A stretch of DNA of 64,000 nt from Ecdyonurus torrentis (GCA_949318235.1 OX439135.1:25390050-25454049); one strand, 5' to 3'; shown: positions 20,626 through 35,485, numbered from the stretch's first letter. Notes: a model not told the origin generated them from the sequence alone. Numbers and translations are program-made.

Positions 20626-21162
20626 TAGAGAGCGCAGAAATAGGCGTTTTTTTCTCAAAAATAGTTAACTATAGTTAATAGTTTGTTTTTTTTGGCAAAA
20701 TAGGTGGTAAAATAGGTGATTTTTAAGAAATAGTTAATTAAATAGTTGATTTTTCTTTTATTATATATATTTTCATGAAAAACAATTTCAACATTTTTCA
20801 CCTATTTGTCAACTATTTTCATATTTTTTTCATGATTTGTTGGAAACGTGTACATTTCTAAGGAAATTAAAAAAAAAAGTTTAAAAAAAAGTTCTTTCTG
20901 TCAAAAAAAAATTTTTTTTAACTTTTTTTTCAAATTTTCTTAGAAATGTACACGTTTTTAACAAATCATGAAATAAATATGAAAATAGTTGACAAATAGG
21001 TGAAAAATGTTGAAATAGTTGTTTTTCATGAAATAGGTGAAAATAGGTGATCTTTAGATGGGGTCAAACGGTCAGAATTTAATGGATCGATGGAGCTGGT
21101 TAAAAATTAAAATAGCACCTGAAACGCAAATAGTAAAAAAAAAACTATTTCTGAGCTCTCTA
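20626..21162. mobile_element. hAT-like non-autonomous element N1
   Basis: Ends TAGAGAGCGCAGAAATAG and CTATTTCTGAGCTCTCTA. The 8 bp duplication ATAATATA is at 20618-20625 and 21163-21170. The interior is palindromic (GAAACGTGTACATTTCTAAG and its complement around 20900), with many GTGAAAATAGGTGA-like motifs. It splits the tandem array. Confidence 0.8.
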
Positions 21163-21490
21163 ATAATATACAAAAAAATTAAGTGATAAATTATTTTTAT
21201 TTATACTAACAATTATATTTTAAATAAAACTAATAATTTTATTAATATTATTATTTAGTTTTTAAATATTATCATACAGCAAATACTTTAAATAAAATTA
21301 AATTTGGTTTTTATTTTATAAATATTTTTTTAAAAATTATTTTTATTTTTAAGTCTCTTTACCATATCGCATCCACTTAATAAATTAATTTGTGAAGACA
21401 TAAAGTATTTGAGATTATTAAGAAGGCGAGTGACCGACTGATATCTCGCCCAATAGACGTTCGCGAATTATAAAAAAGAAGGAATGGTAC

Positions 21491-22410
21491 TTAAAGGAAT
21501 AGACCAGAGAAAAAAATGAGCATTAAAATCACAAAACACTTGATGGGACTTACATAAATAACGTTAGTTTGACTCAAAACCCGCAGTAGCTCCGTAGCAG
21601 TGATCAGAAATTTCGATTTATGCAACCCGCACAACATTTTCATACTTATTTTTGCATGTTTCTGACGTCATAAACATGAATAGTCACGCAAATTGCATAC
21701 TTTACAGCTTTTTCACGCTCTCTCGTGGGGCTACATTAACATTCTGGTAAAAATTGTCATCAGTTTTGAAGATCACATTTCGTGTTTATTCATTAAAAAG
21801 CACATGTTGTTTTATGTGGTCTATTTGTGGTGCCTTATTAAGTATTGTCCAGCATAGGGGATACATCATTTCACCTCATTTGTCAAAAAAAAAAGTTTAT
21901 TTCGATTGTAAGCATTTGATATATTTATACCCTATACAGAGCGTTCAATGTTAGAAGAACATTTTAGAACATTATCTCGATCAAGAGATCAAGAGAGCAA
22001 CTCAGTTTTTGTTGTATTATTCCACAGCATAATGCGGTAAATAAAAATTATTTGTTTCCCTTGATCCTTAAAGGCATAGAACACATAAAACAACATGTGC
22101 TTTTTAAAAGAATAAACACGGAATGGGATCTTCAAAACTGATGACAATTTTTACCAGAATGTAAATATAGCCCCACGAGAGAACTTGAAAAAGCTGTAAA
22201 GTATGCAATTATGTGACTATTCATGTTTATGACGTCACAAACATGCAAAAATTAGTATGAAAATGTTGTGCTGGTTGCATAAATCGAAATTTCTGATCAC
22301 TGCTACGTGGCTACAGTTGGGTTTTGAGACAAACTAAAGTCATTTATGTAAGTCCCATCAAGTGTTTTGTGATATAAATGCTTATGTTTTTCTCTGGTCT
22401 ATTCCTTTAA
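21491..22410. mobile_element. TTAA-flanked foldback element D
   Basis: Arms of about 330 bases (21491-21828 and 22075-22410) are inverted copies. The termini read TTAA-AGGAATAGACCAGAG and its complement, so a TTAA target duplication as in piggyBac-type elements is possible. Each arm has GACGTCA and TTGCATGTTT-type blocks. The spacer of about 245 bases shows no coding. A further copy begins at the right window edge (63954). Confidence 0.75.
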
Positions 22411-22906
22411 ACATATTTTATAAAACCATTAAAAAAGCAGCCGTATGATATATTTTGTTTTTAATAGTTCAATGCTGTGTTATGCGGTCAACAAAATTAT
22501 ATAATTCTTGGCACGCAGAGAAGACAAAAGATATTTATATATAAATAAGAAATTTTTTAAAGACATTTTGGCGGCTAGACGAAGTAAAAAAGATCGTAAA
22601 TTTGGCATTCAAACCACACGCATCATTTAACTTCCGTACCACTTTGTATACAAAATAAAAAAAAACTGTTCTAATTAGTAACTAATTACTTCAATTAAAA
22701 CTGCTCTTTAGGTGGAATTTTTTTTAATTATTCATTGTCTTATTTATATATTGTGTTACGTCATTAATTTAGATATGGCATTCAATCTTCATGTTGACAA
22801 AACATTGCAATTTTACATGCAGTTTGTTTTATTGCATATAGTGCTAATAATTGCTTCATGTAGCGAAGATATACGTATAAAAAAATGAAAGATGCATAAC
22901 TCTTCG

Positions 22907-22969
<63 letters not shown>

Positions 22970-24425
22970 CATATATATATATATTTTTTAACTTTTTATA
23001 TTACAAAAATTTGGAACTTAATTTTTAGATTAGTAATTAGCTAATTATAGACTATACTCTAATCGCAGCATAACTTAATTTTTATTTTTTTTCATACATT
23101 TCTTTCTTTATTTATTTTATTACTTGTTTTTTTTTTTTTTTTTTTTTTTTTAGCACAAGACAAGACGAATCAAGACAATGCCTTATCGGTTTGTGTACTT
23201 TCATAAATATATATCAGTATACAATTTCTACAATTTTATATATCATTATACCTTTCAAAAAAATAAATTTTATAATAAATCACATAACAAGAAAAAAAAT
23301 CCATGTAGTGATTTTACTACAAAATGCAAATTTTAATTTAATAAAATTGTAAACATAGGACCATGTACCTTTTTTTGGCCTCGTAATAAAAACCATTTAT
23401 TTTATTATATAAACATTGAGTTTACAATGATAACGAGAGAGAGAGAGAGAGAACTTTCTGTAAACTAGATGAGAAGTTCCCCAGGGGCAAAGGTAGCAGT
23501 ATAATATAATTTAGTATTTGCAGATTAAGTTAGTAGAATCTAGTATAGAATAGTAAAATCTGAAATTTTGCACAATGATACTTCAGCTTTTTGAGATAAT
23601 TGCAAATATTATATAAAAATTTTGGGAGGTCACCGTGCAAATTAATTTTATATGATTATTTGAAATTCTAAGCCCATAAAGCCCAATGTTAATCAATAAT
23701 TTTATTCTTTTTTTCGGGACAATCAAACATCTTGAAATTTTTATCACGGCTACATGTGACCCTTAGCTACACAATGACACTAAATTTAGACCCAAAACAG
23801 TTCTAATTTTTGAGATATAAGGTCGGTACCCTACTCCCTTAATAAGAATATAAGCTATATATTTTTAAACTGTAAGCATCTCTGAGATTTTTAATTACGT
23901 TTTATTACACAGTTATTAAGTTAAATATTTTTAAAATTTATTATTAAAAAGTTAATCAAACAAGATAATTTAAGGGTTTCATTTTGAAAATCTGCGCATA
24001 TATTTCTTAAAAGTTGACGACCTCCTTTTTTTTTTTTCTTTGTAAGTGAATGGTAACAAAACTACGCATTCAGAATCCGTGACCATCATTCAGATAATAA
24101 GGAAGAAAAAACACCAACAAGGTAATGCGAGATGAGGCTCCGTGGGTGTTAACAAAATTTAATTAAATAATTAATTAATTATGAAGTTTGACCCCTCTAT
24201 AGCACCCCCATTTTTTTCTTTTCCTTTTTTCACTGTAATTTTAATATTTTTATTTTAAAAATTACATTATTTTTTTCTGCGTAAATTGCACTTTTGCGTC
24301 TTAAAAATCAAAATCATATGTTAAAAAAATAATGAAAGGAAGAAATTAAAAAAAAAAAAGTTGAATTTTATTAATTGTTTTTACTTAAACGTATTTTGAC
24401 TATCGGATACTTAAATTAAGAAATA
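22411..24425. other. Repeat-poor AT-rich stretch with a G fragment
   Basis: (TC)n at 22909-22962; poly(T) at 23129-23150 followed by a SINE-tail-like piece (to about 23200); repeat G1 at 23560-23832. No gene was supported. Confidence 0.5.
23560..23832. repeat. Repeat G, copy 1 (left end missing)
   Basis: It shares AAATCTGAAATTTTGCACAA, TGACACTAAATTTAGACC and the end GGTCGGTACCCTA with copies at 52230, 54353 and 59169. Confidence 0.6.
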
Positions 24426-24523
24426 TTGCAACTCAGGGTCGGACTGGTCATTTAAGTTGGTCAGGAATTCCTGACCGGGCCCCCCTGGTCTGGGGGCCCT
24501 TTGCTCGCTAATAAACAAAAATG

Positions 24524-24559
<36 letters not shown>

Positions 24560-24714
24560 AGAAGAGAGAAGAAGAAGAAGAAGAGAAGAAGAAGAAGAAA
24601 GTTGAAAGGAACAGAGTTAAAAAAAAAATTTAAAAATTCCATCAAATTACACACATACTTATTTTTTTGTTTCACATCTTAAATTAAAGCGCTCATGAAT
24701 AATACGTGAATGGT

Positions 24715-25074
24715 GTAATTGATTTGATTTGTTTATTGTTATCCAAAAACAGACAATGTTACTTGTCCAATACATTGGTGGTACACACAGTACATAATAT
24801 ACAAATTGCATGATACATAAAAATAAAAGACAAAAATAATAATAATACATTTTTACAAATTATTATAGAACACATTACACAAAAAATTTTAAGTATAGTT
24901 TTCACAAAGCATTGTATGCTTTTTTAATGTTATTATATGAGTCGCAATAAACATCAACATGCATTTCATTACATAATGAAGTAGCTCTTGGGATAAATGA
25001 ATTTTTTGAAACATCATTGGTATAAGTTGATATATAAAAGTAGGATACATTTCTTAATGATCTTTGTGAGCAAT
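24715..25074 (-). pseudogene. LINE 3' end: reverse transcriptase C-terminus plus 3' UTR
   Basis: On the minus strand, from about 25073 to the TGA at 24902-24904, the frame encodes SQRSLRNVSYFYISTYTNDV then SKNSFIPRATSLCNEM. The RS.RN..YFY..T..NSF.PRATSLWN pattern is the conserved end of many LINE reverse-transcriptase ORFs. About 180 bases of 3' UTR follow, ending AATAAACAAATCAAATC. It is 5'-truncated at about 25074 and lies inside the hAT element, so it inserted there later. Confidence 0.65.
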
Positions 25075-25309
25075 TAATTGTTATATTTATTATATTTACT
25101 TATTTCATTGCACAAGAACTATATTATGAACTATTCTCTTATCTCAAACACCTTCAGAAACCTAGGTTAATTTATTTTCCAGTATTCAGCTTTTAAGATT
25201 TTTTTTTTATCTACTAGTCATTACAAAGTATAATTATACAAAATTGACTGAAATATTTTATTCATATACGAAAAAATATTAACGATCGAGTCGCAAAAAA
25301 AAAAAAAAA

Positions 25310-25327
25310 AAAAAAGAAAAAGAAAAG

Positions 25328-25371
<44 letters not shown>

Positions 25372-25670
25372 ATAGTGGAAGAAAAAATATTAAGCTGTTA
25401 ACTATTACAGAACAAAGAGGAATACCAAGAAATTTTAAGGGGTAGTTTTCATAAAAACATTATATATAAAACAGAACACAATGTCCTAAATCGATAAATA
25501 TGTGAATTTTTTAATTTTTAGTTCATTAAGTATTTTTAATTAATTTTTAAAAGACGCAATGACCTCACAGTGATAGTCAGCTTTTTCCTATGCCCAGACA
25601 ATTTAAAGTTATAAAACATAACATCATTTTTCAATTTTCTAAAATTCGGGACAATGTTCTCTTTTAGAAT
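25310..25670. repeat. (AG)n tract and repeat R, copy 1
   Basis: (AG)n at 25331-25367. From about 25436, blocks such as AATCGATAAATATGTG and a following ATGACCTCA-like segment resemble 34170-34420. Confidence 0.4.
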
Positions 25671-25849
25671 ATAATTATTTTTTTATTTTATTTTTTTTAG
25701 ATTCGAATTCCTTATTGATGCTGGCTATAATTTAATTAAAAATAAATAAATAAAGTTATGGTTTATATTTAAAGATTAAGCTGCATGGATCCAAACAAAT
25801 TTCAAAGTATCATAAAATATCTTTGCTATAAGTTTTGCATGTGATACTA

Positions 25850-27034
25850 CAGGGTGTTTTTTTAAAAGCGCGCATTTTAAAACGCAAATTAAAATATGAA
25901 GAAATAAAATAAAATTAACTTTTTATATATCATTTTATAGCCAAGGGTTAGACATTTTTAAAACTCTTCTTAGAAATAAAATTGACTGACCGGTTTTCTT
26001 GCACCGAGCGTCAACGTAAAATGTGCTATTTTTTTTTTCCAAACGTATTTTTTTCTACAAAAATGATCAGAAATTTGCTTTTTTAACTATCCTTTATTGA
26101 CAATTAATGGAGTCTGTTGTCATAAATAAGATACCTATAGCACTCTAAACATGTTCTGTGATAAAAATAGAAGGATGGGGCCACATTGTTATCAGGGTTA
26201 AGGTAAAAACATTTGAGTAAAGCATTGCTAAATTTGCCAACATTTTCTCTAATTCGAGATTTTTTTATAATGATTTAACGAAATTTTTAGTTTCTCTATA
26301 ATGGCTTATAGCACTCACAGTTTTCTTTCAAATCTAAAAGTAATGTTTGGTTTAAGTATTAAAAAAAATTCAACATGAAGGCTTCATTAAATTCAAGATG
26401 CAAAGAATTAATGAATTCAGCAAAAACCAAATGAAATGTGCGGATTTGCATGTGGACCAACTTTTAAAGAAAGAGATGCAAATTAAAAATTTCCGATCTT
26501 TAAACTGAAATGTTTAAGGTTTAATAATCTAACCAAACCAGTTTGTAAGAATTGACAGAAAATGATAGTTACAAACAATGTTATGAAAATTAAAATTCAT
26601 ACAAAATCGATAAAAAAAAAACAAAAAAAAACTTTGATATAAGAGAATTTTTTAAAGCAAATTTAGCCATGTTTAACGCAAAAATTTTCACCTCAACCCT
26701 GATACCCCATCCTTCTATTTTTATCACAGAACATGTTTAGAGTGCTATAGGTATCTTATTTATGACAACAGACTCCATTAATTGTCAATAAAGGATAGTT
26801 AAAAAAGCAAATTTCTGATCATTTTTGTAGAAAAAAATACGTTTTGAAAAAAAATAGCACATTTTTACGTTGACGCTCGGTGCAAGAAAACCGGCCACTC
26901 AATTTTATTTCTAAGAACAGTTTTAAAAATGTCTAACCCTTGGCTACAAAATGATATATAAAAAGTTAATTTAATTTTATTTCTTCATATTTTAATTTGC
27001 GTTTAAAAATGCGCGCTTTTAAAAAAACACCCTG
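25850..27034. mobile_element. Foldback element J with about 350 bp arms
   Basis: Ends CAGGGTGTTTTTTTAAAAGC and its complement. Arms 25850-26205 and about 26690-27034 are nearly identical inverted copies (GACCGGTTTTCTTGCACCGA; GAAGGATGGGG). TA lies on both flanks. The centre (26206-26690) has no open frame of note. Confidence 0.8.
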
Positions 27035-27875
27035 TATATAATTATTTCAAAAATAAAAGTTGCACACATTTGAATTTATGTTGATTAATAAAATAAAATA
27101 TTATACGTTACAATTTTATGTAAATTTAAGTAAAATATATGACATTCACTAAATTAATAGATAGTATTTCGTTCTTATATATTTTTTGTTTGTTTTTTAC
27201 TCTTTCATTGTTTAACTTATTTCTTTACTGAAAAAACTGAAAAATTATAATTTTTTTTTTGCAAAACAAATATTTAATAAAAGCACCCTTTTTAAGTGAT
27301 TTTTTCCTCAAAAAAGGGGCGTGTCTTGAAATTTTCCGGGGGGCTTCGCCCCCCGGACCCCCCTATTGCTGGGGGGGCTGCGCCCCCCCAGACCCCCCCA
27401 GTGGGCCCTCTCTGGTCTCTTCCTGAGTGGGCCTTTTCGAGCCAGTCCGACCCTGTTGCAACTGAATTAATATCTTCAAATTCACCCCACAACGCCGCCG
27501 CAACTACAATTTATTATAAATAAATAAATAAATAATCGTTTTTATTCAAAAAAAAAAAAAAAAAAAAAAAAAAGCATAAAAGAAAATACAATTTTTGAAA
27601 GTTCTAGATTTATATAGCCTGACTAAATGTCTTAACACTTAACCCCAATAGAAAAAAGTAATGAATTTTTAATTACAAACAAAACCCATAGTATGAGATA
27701 AATAATAATATGTAGAAAAAAAAACATGCACAAATATCATTATTTATATTATATAAAAAAAAAATGCAAATTATGTGGAATAAGCGGCAAAATTAACGCA
27801 AAAAAAAAAAAATTATAGTAATAATTAAATAAAGAAATATAAATAAATATGTATAATATAATGTATTTATGTATA

Positions 27876-28014
27876 CTCGACTCAAAAAATCTGATTTACC
27901 TGCCGTTCGACCTTTTACGGTATCGCCCAGCCGCCCCCCTTCTCCTCAAATGTGACAATGGGCGATACTTTAGGCATGCCCGATTTAAATCGACTGAGGT
28001 TTTTTTGAGTCGGG
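27876..28014. mobile_element. Short TIR element K, copy 2
   Basis: Nearly identical to 15731-15868 over its length (same GC-rich core TATCGCCCAGCCGCCCCC). TATA lies on both sides. Confidence 0.8.
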
Positions 28015-28378
28015 TATATGTATCTACAATAATAATAATAAAAAAAATTAGCAATATTACAGCTATTAGATTATTTTACCTACAGCAAGCAAAAGGTAAA
28101 ATTAGTCGCGTACAATGCGCGCAGTAGGTTGAAAATATTACAGGTGTATTATTACAAAGAGAAGCAAATGAGGGGAAGGTACAAAGGAATGTGCAGAGCT
28201 TGGGAGAAGAGGGGAGTATAGAGGGAGGGGGGTACAAATGTGACGTGTATTATATACATACATACGATAGTGAGTGCAGACACACACACGCATATTTCTC
28301 CAGTTTTTACCGTGCTTTCGTGTGGTAAACATCACGTGTGTTGATTATCTGCTCAATTAGCGTCAAGTTTTCAAGAAA

Positions 28379-28393
28379 ATGGGTCTCCATAAG
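28379..28393 (+). CDS. Possible first coding exon (MGLHK) of the kinase gene
   Basis: ATG GGT CTC CAT AAG is followed by a strong donor (GTAAGAAG), phase 0, which is compatible with the phase 0 acceptor at 40432. Upstream, 28190-28378 is GC-richer than its surroundings, with a CACGTG E-box near 28333. No transcript evidence; the assignment rests on donor quality and phase alone. Confidence 0.3.
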
Positions 28394-28399
28394 GTAAGA

Positions 28400-30460
<2,061 letters not shown>

Positions 30461-30461
30461 C

Positions 30462-30632
30462 AAATTACAAAATGTAAATTGTGTGGTGAGTGGTGAGCCA
30501 TGTGACCAATATCATCTGTTGAAATGTACTAATCGTAGCATTAGTCTAACAGCTTATGCTCAAGATTAATATTTATTTATATATGGAATTTAATATTTCT
30601 TATTTTGTTAATTTAAGTTATATGTTGTACAC
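30462..30632 (+). pseudogene. LINE-like C-terminal fragment with CxxC motif
   Basis: It encodes ITKCKLCGE, then after a 10-base tandem slip PCDQYHLLKCTNRSISLTAY and a stop. C-x2-CG..YHLL.C resembles the zinc motif at the end of some LINE ORFs. A related inverted copy is at about 32100-32265. Confidence 0.45.
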
Positions 30633-30635
30633 TAT

Positions 30636-30957
30636 AGCTCGTTCTATAAACTACATACAAACATTGAGCCAGCTTCGAAAATGTTCCTTTTTTATTGTTA
30701 AAAACAGCTGATTATGACGTCGTTAACTGTTTTCTACGTTTATACATATGGTCGATCCTTGTTATTTCTATAGAAATTTGAACTTGATAAAAATGAAAGA
30801 AACTTGCAAAAAAAAAAAAAAAAAAAAGTGCCAGTCTCAATGCGACTCACTTTTATCGGCTCAAAAAAACAAGATCAACCAAAGAATGTGTCTTATTTTG
30901 TTGGTCAGCTATAATCACTGTTATTGAGATTCACGACTTTACTTTACAGAACGAGCT
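30636..30957. mobile_element. TIR element I, copy 1
   Basis: Ends AGCTCGTTCTATAAAC and TTTACAGAACGAGCT. Inside are GATTATGACGTCGTTAA and ACATATGGTCGATC. Other copies are at 58073 and 60022. Confidence 0.8.
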
Positions 30958-31410
30958 CATGTGTGTTTATTGAATAATATAATAAAAAATAATACAATAT
31001 TGATGATTCTTATAATATCAGTGAGTCATATGCATGATAAATCAATATTGAACTCCAGAGGTGGAAATAGGTCACATCGCAGTAGAGATGATAAAGTTAT
31101 TTTGGAAACATCGAGAAAATGTAAACAAAACAGATGAGAGCTGGCATGCACGAGAAATGACGTTTTAGAGGATTATCTAGCTTTGTTTATCACTAGAGTA
31201 GGCTACATTCACGTTAGATTTTATATCAAAATATTTTGATAATAATAGTTATGGGGGAAAAAAATATTAGAAAATTAGTATAATAGGAGCTTACTGCAAA
31301 ATTATTTATATAAATTTTATTTTCTAGGATTAGTATTTTACCTAAACTATACAAATTCAAAAAAATTAAAATCAAATTTCAAAGTTGTTTTCGAGGCAAT
31401 GCTATATATA

Positions 31411-31708
31411 GGGTGTATGCGGATGACGTCATATTTATTGCACTTGGAGGCCATACTGGAGTAGTGCTTATTATTGCTCACCATAGGACAAACTTTGTTT
31501 AAGTCAATATTCTTTGGAAAATCGGTTAATTTTTTGTTATTGTTATTTTTCTCACATACTTGAGATACTAATTTAACATATTTACAACATTAATTCTCTC
31601 AAAAATATTGCATAGTGTTTTTAAACTGGCAAATTTTTTTTTTCTTATGCCACGCATGTTATTGAGTTATCCAACATGGCGTCGACTTTAACATGAATGC
31701 ATACACCC
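31411..31708 (+). mobile_element. MITE family B, copy 3
   Basis: GGGTGTATGCGGATGACGTC to GCATACACCC. It is preceded by TATATATA. Confidence 0.85.
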
Positions 31709-32099
31709 TTTTTAATTTAGAAATTAATTTATCAAACAAAACTGTAGTGGATTTTTATGATATTTTTGTGTTAATATAAGAAATGATTAGAATAAGAATG
31801 GTTTAAATTTTCAAGTATGTAGAAATATTATAATTTGGTTTTATATTATAATTTTATAGATTTTTTTTAGATACGACTGAAAAAACACGTCATTATTAAT
31901 TAAGAATGAATAATCACTTACTAATTAGTGGATAGGGTAATATTGCACTTGAAATAAGCCATTGAAATAAAATTTAAGTCGATAAATCATTTAGTTTATA
32001 TTATTACTAAAAAAAAAAAAAAAAAAAAAAAATTCGAGCTGTTATATTAAATGCATTACAATTTATTTTATTCGTTTATTCTATTCAATAAACACTGCA

Positions 32100-32265
32100 C
32101 ACACATGGTGTACAACATTATAACCTAAATTAACAAAATAATAATAGTAAATTCCATACATAAACCTTACTCTTGAGCATAAGCTGTTAGGCTAATGCTA
32201 CGTTTAGTACATTCCAGCCAATGATATTAATCACATGGCTCACCACACAATTTACATTTACATTA
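32100..32265 (-). pseudogene. LINE-like C-terminal fragment, inverted copy
   Basis: On the minus strand it reads CKLCGEPCD, stop, YHWLECTKRSISLTAYAQ. It is homologous to 30462-30632 in opposite orientation, with decayed coding. Confidence 0.4.
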
Positions 32266-32269
32266 GGTA

Positions 32270-33244
32270 CCAGACTCGTGCTACTCTTTAATTATGCAAA
32301 TCTTATGATAAAAAACGTGCCTTGCGAATCGAGTAAAAATGTGCCTATTTTTAAAATTTGGATTTTTCCAATTAACATTATCAAAGGCCGGGGTATTGTA
32401 AAATGATATAGGTTGATTTAAGTTATCAATAATAGTAAAAAATAAAAATAAAAAAACTTGTACACAATGACACATATTGACCTATTGACACTTTTTCTTG
32501 TCAGTATAAGAAAACGTAGAGCAGGTGATTGCGCACAAAAGTTTTATCTATATTTATTTTACACTCTTCACGTACAATTATGATATAAGATAGATCACGC
32601 TACATGTTGTGTGTGCTATCAGATATCAAGTTGAACATGACGTGATTTTTATATAACATCGTATGACAAATTACTAGTAATTGGAATTTGACACGCGGGT
32701 GCAATGAATGAGTGCTGGCTGATCTATACTTCCTATCCTCTGGCATGAAGTATGGCTGTTTATCACATGATTCGCTTTATCATGAAGCATAATGGGAAAA
32801 TACCTATATATGATTAAATCTCATGAATATCTTATAATTATATAATATTACCTTTATGATTTTTTTCGCAGTAATTACAAGTGCTGTATTTGTCAATATT
32901 CATTGGCTATTGCTTGTTGCCTTGTAAATTTAATTATTTTTTTTTATTAAAATTTATTAATGATATAATATGTATACTAAAACTCATATAAGCGTATGTT
33001 TTGGATATATATAAAATTACAATTTTTATTTATTTATATAATATGTATAATATTGAAATTTTCTTTTATTTTTAATTTTTAATATTATTATTAAACGTAG
33101 TTATTATTTTAATAATTTAATTAATTTATTTTTTATTAGTTTTCATAATTTATTGATCTCTATGATTAATTCAAAACTTGTGCAGTTGTAACATTGTACT
33201 AGGGTTTAAACAATACGTAAAAGTATGCATAGTAATTCTCATTG
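32270..33244. other. AT-rich stretch, nothing recognised
   Basis: No gene, terminal repeat or dispersed family was identified. Confidence 0.4.
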
Positions 33245-33388
33245 AAACATCTCCGGTATTGGTGGCGCAATTTCTCAATAATCGCAAAAAAAAAATGAAA
33301 TGAAATCCCCACGAGCGTAATGTTAAATAAGGGACCCTTTTAGCTTCCCCCGCGTTTCTCCGCTCGCTAAACCGATAAGCTCCATTTA
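33245..33388 (-). repeat. Repeat P, copy 1
   Basis: Inverse of 35328-35485 and 57045-57202: shared TAAATGGAGCTTAT, GGGGGAAGCTAAGGGTCCC and CACCGTTTCCAGAT-like ends. Confidence 0.55.
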
Positions 33389-33419
33389 CAAAATAATAAA
33401 TAGATATGTATATGCAGCA

Positions 33420-33582
33420 TTATTGTACACTGTATATGGGTTAAATTTTAAATAGCTAAGTTAAAATAAAATAGCGGTGTTCTTGTAATGCCTTGTATGT
33501 GCCCTCCATCATTCTACTTATTTTGTACATTTTTGTAAAATTTGAATTGTTTACAATGTATGATGGAATAAATAAATAAATA
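33420..33582 (+). repeat. Possible LINE 3' UTR tail
   Basis: It ends TGTATGATGGAATAAATAAA, the style of tail found on many non-LTR retrotransposons. No coding part is visible. Confidence 0.3.
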
Positions 33583-34169
33583 CAATTTAGATATTGTATT
33601 TGATATAAAATACAAAGTCAAGATATAATTCAACAGTGTCAGAGGTTGAAGTGTCAAAATCATTATTAAATTTCCTCATTTTCTAGAGGATGAAAATATT
33701 ATATTGTATTTTGTAAAAAAACAAAAAAAAAACTCTCAAAGTTAGTAACAGTGACAATGTCCTATATCCTATTGTATACGACTTCAATGCACTGGTAAAC
33801 ACCAACCACGCTATTCTAAATATAACCCATATATAAAAATAAACATATTGATTGCATTTTTATATCTAAAATTAATCAATTATACACTTATATGAGAACG
33901 AAATCATTAAATTATATGTTTGGAAAATCGATTTATATAATATTTTTATACAAAATTAAACTTAATAAGCTAGAGTATTGTTTCATAATATATTTATTAT
34001 AAAACATATTTTGCTTAAACTAATTGCTTTACGTTTATAAATATAGTGCACCACATGCATAAGGCGAGCTCTACTGTATGTATATTGTATAACCGTGCAA
34101 TTATAAACATATCGCAACATAATGCAACACTCGTATCTTATCTTAAAATGCGAAACAAAAAAAAATTGA

Positions 34170-34420
34170 GGGGGGAGGTAATTTTACTGCATATTCTAAA
34201 AGAGTACATTGCCCTGAATCGATAAATATACATGCAAATTTTAAAGTTCATTATTTTTAATTAATTACTCAAATTCGAGAAATGACGTCATAGACGTGAA
34301 CGTTTTTTTTTATGCGTTTTCTTATGAGTTGACGCCCCATGACGTCAGTTTTCAATTTCCATTATTTAAAAATAGTTTATGAACTCAAAAATCAAAATTT
34401 GCAATAGATTCAGGATTTTT
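34170..34420. repeat. Repeat R, copy 2
   Basis: It shares GAATCGATAAATATA-type blocks with 25436-25670. It contains ATGACGTCAT (about 34284) and ATGACGTCAG (about 34330). Confidence 0.4.
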
Positions 34421-35327
34421 TTATTTTTATTTTTTTACAATAGAAAATAAAATTACATCCTAATTGTGTTCCTCGATGCAAAATTATAAATTGTCACTGG
34501 AAAATAATTATTTTGTATCAGTTTTATTTATAATGTTATACTATCATTTGAAAATAACGTAATTTGTGTTTTAAGTATAATATAAGTATGTTATATTTTA
34601 CTTTATAAATAATAAAATATGTATAAGAGATACCATTTTACATAAATATAAATAAAATATGTATAAAGATATATTATTTTACATTATAATATGACTTTAA
34701 GAAATGTTATTTTACTTTATAAATAATACGTATAAAGAGATATTATGTTATGTTATTTTACATAAATACTGTGTGTAGTCTATAACAACCAGAGGTTTGT
34801 TTATTTACGTCAGCGACTTAGTGGTGCCGACTTGGTGCTAAAATCTCGTGTGTGATGACTACAGAAACGTGATATACATTATATACACATATATATACAT
34901 AAATATATTATAAATATACATTATATATATACATATACATAAAGCTTCATAATACACGTTTTGTTGATAGTAAAATTGACATTGGATCTCTTTGTTTTGT
35001 TTAACAATTTTTTACTACGCATCATTTCATTCATAACGTTCGTGCTTGCTAATATAATTAAAAAAAATGTTTTTTTATTATGAATATTTATAATTATTTA
35101 TGAATATACATTATAATATATTTGTTTAATATAAAAATTTTATAATTAATTTTTATTTCCTTTTTTTTTATATAATTATATTATTCGCTTAATTTATATA
35201 CTTATGGACTTGGGGCCAATGATTGTAGCTTGATAATTGAAAATGACGTATTTTGTCTTCTAGTTTGGCATTATGCATTAGAAATGAATTAAAATCTAAG
35301 ATTTAGAAAAAAAAAAAAAAAAAACAT

Positions 35328-35485
35328 TAATGGAGCTTATGGATTGTTGCGTGGGGAAGCTTAGGGCGGCTTAGGGTCCTCTAACTTATCATTACGCTTA
35401 TGGGCAAAATAATTTTTTATTATTATCTTTTTTTTTTCTTTTTGCGATTTTTGAGAAAACTACTTCACAGATTCCGGAGAAATGA
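35328..35485 (+). repeat. Repeat P, copy 2
   Basis: It starts TAATGGAGCTTATGGATTG and contains GGGGAAGCTTAGGGCGGC, homologous to 33245-33388 (inverted) and 57045-57202. The flanking 34421-35327 is AT-rich with no recognised feature. Confidence 0.55.

Larger units (their letters stand above)
24434..27455. mobile_element. hAT-type element, about 3.0 kb, with nested insertions
   Basis: Perfect 14 bp ends CAGGGTCGGACTGG and CCAGTCCGACCCTG, with the 8 bp duplication TTGCAACT at 24426-24433 and 27456-27463. Both ends are GC-rich (GGGCCCCCCTGG; GCTGCGCCCCCCCAG). The interior holds a truncated LINE end (24715-25074), repeat R (25436-25670) and the foldback element J (25850-27034). No transposase frame remains. 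The GC-rich frames at 27292-27523 are not genes. Confidence 0.8.

Noticed and set aside
27292..27523. GC-rich frames on both strands with Gly/Pro runs
   Set aside because: They fall in the GC-rich palindromic end of the hAT-type element.
27876..28014. Structured non-coding RNA gene, because of the conserved GC-rich core
   Set aside because: Terminal inverted repeats and a second copy with TATA flanks fit a short transposon better.
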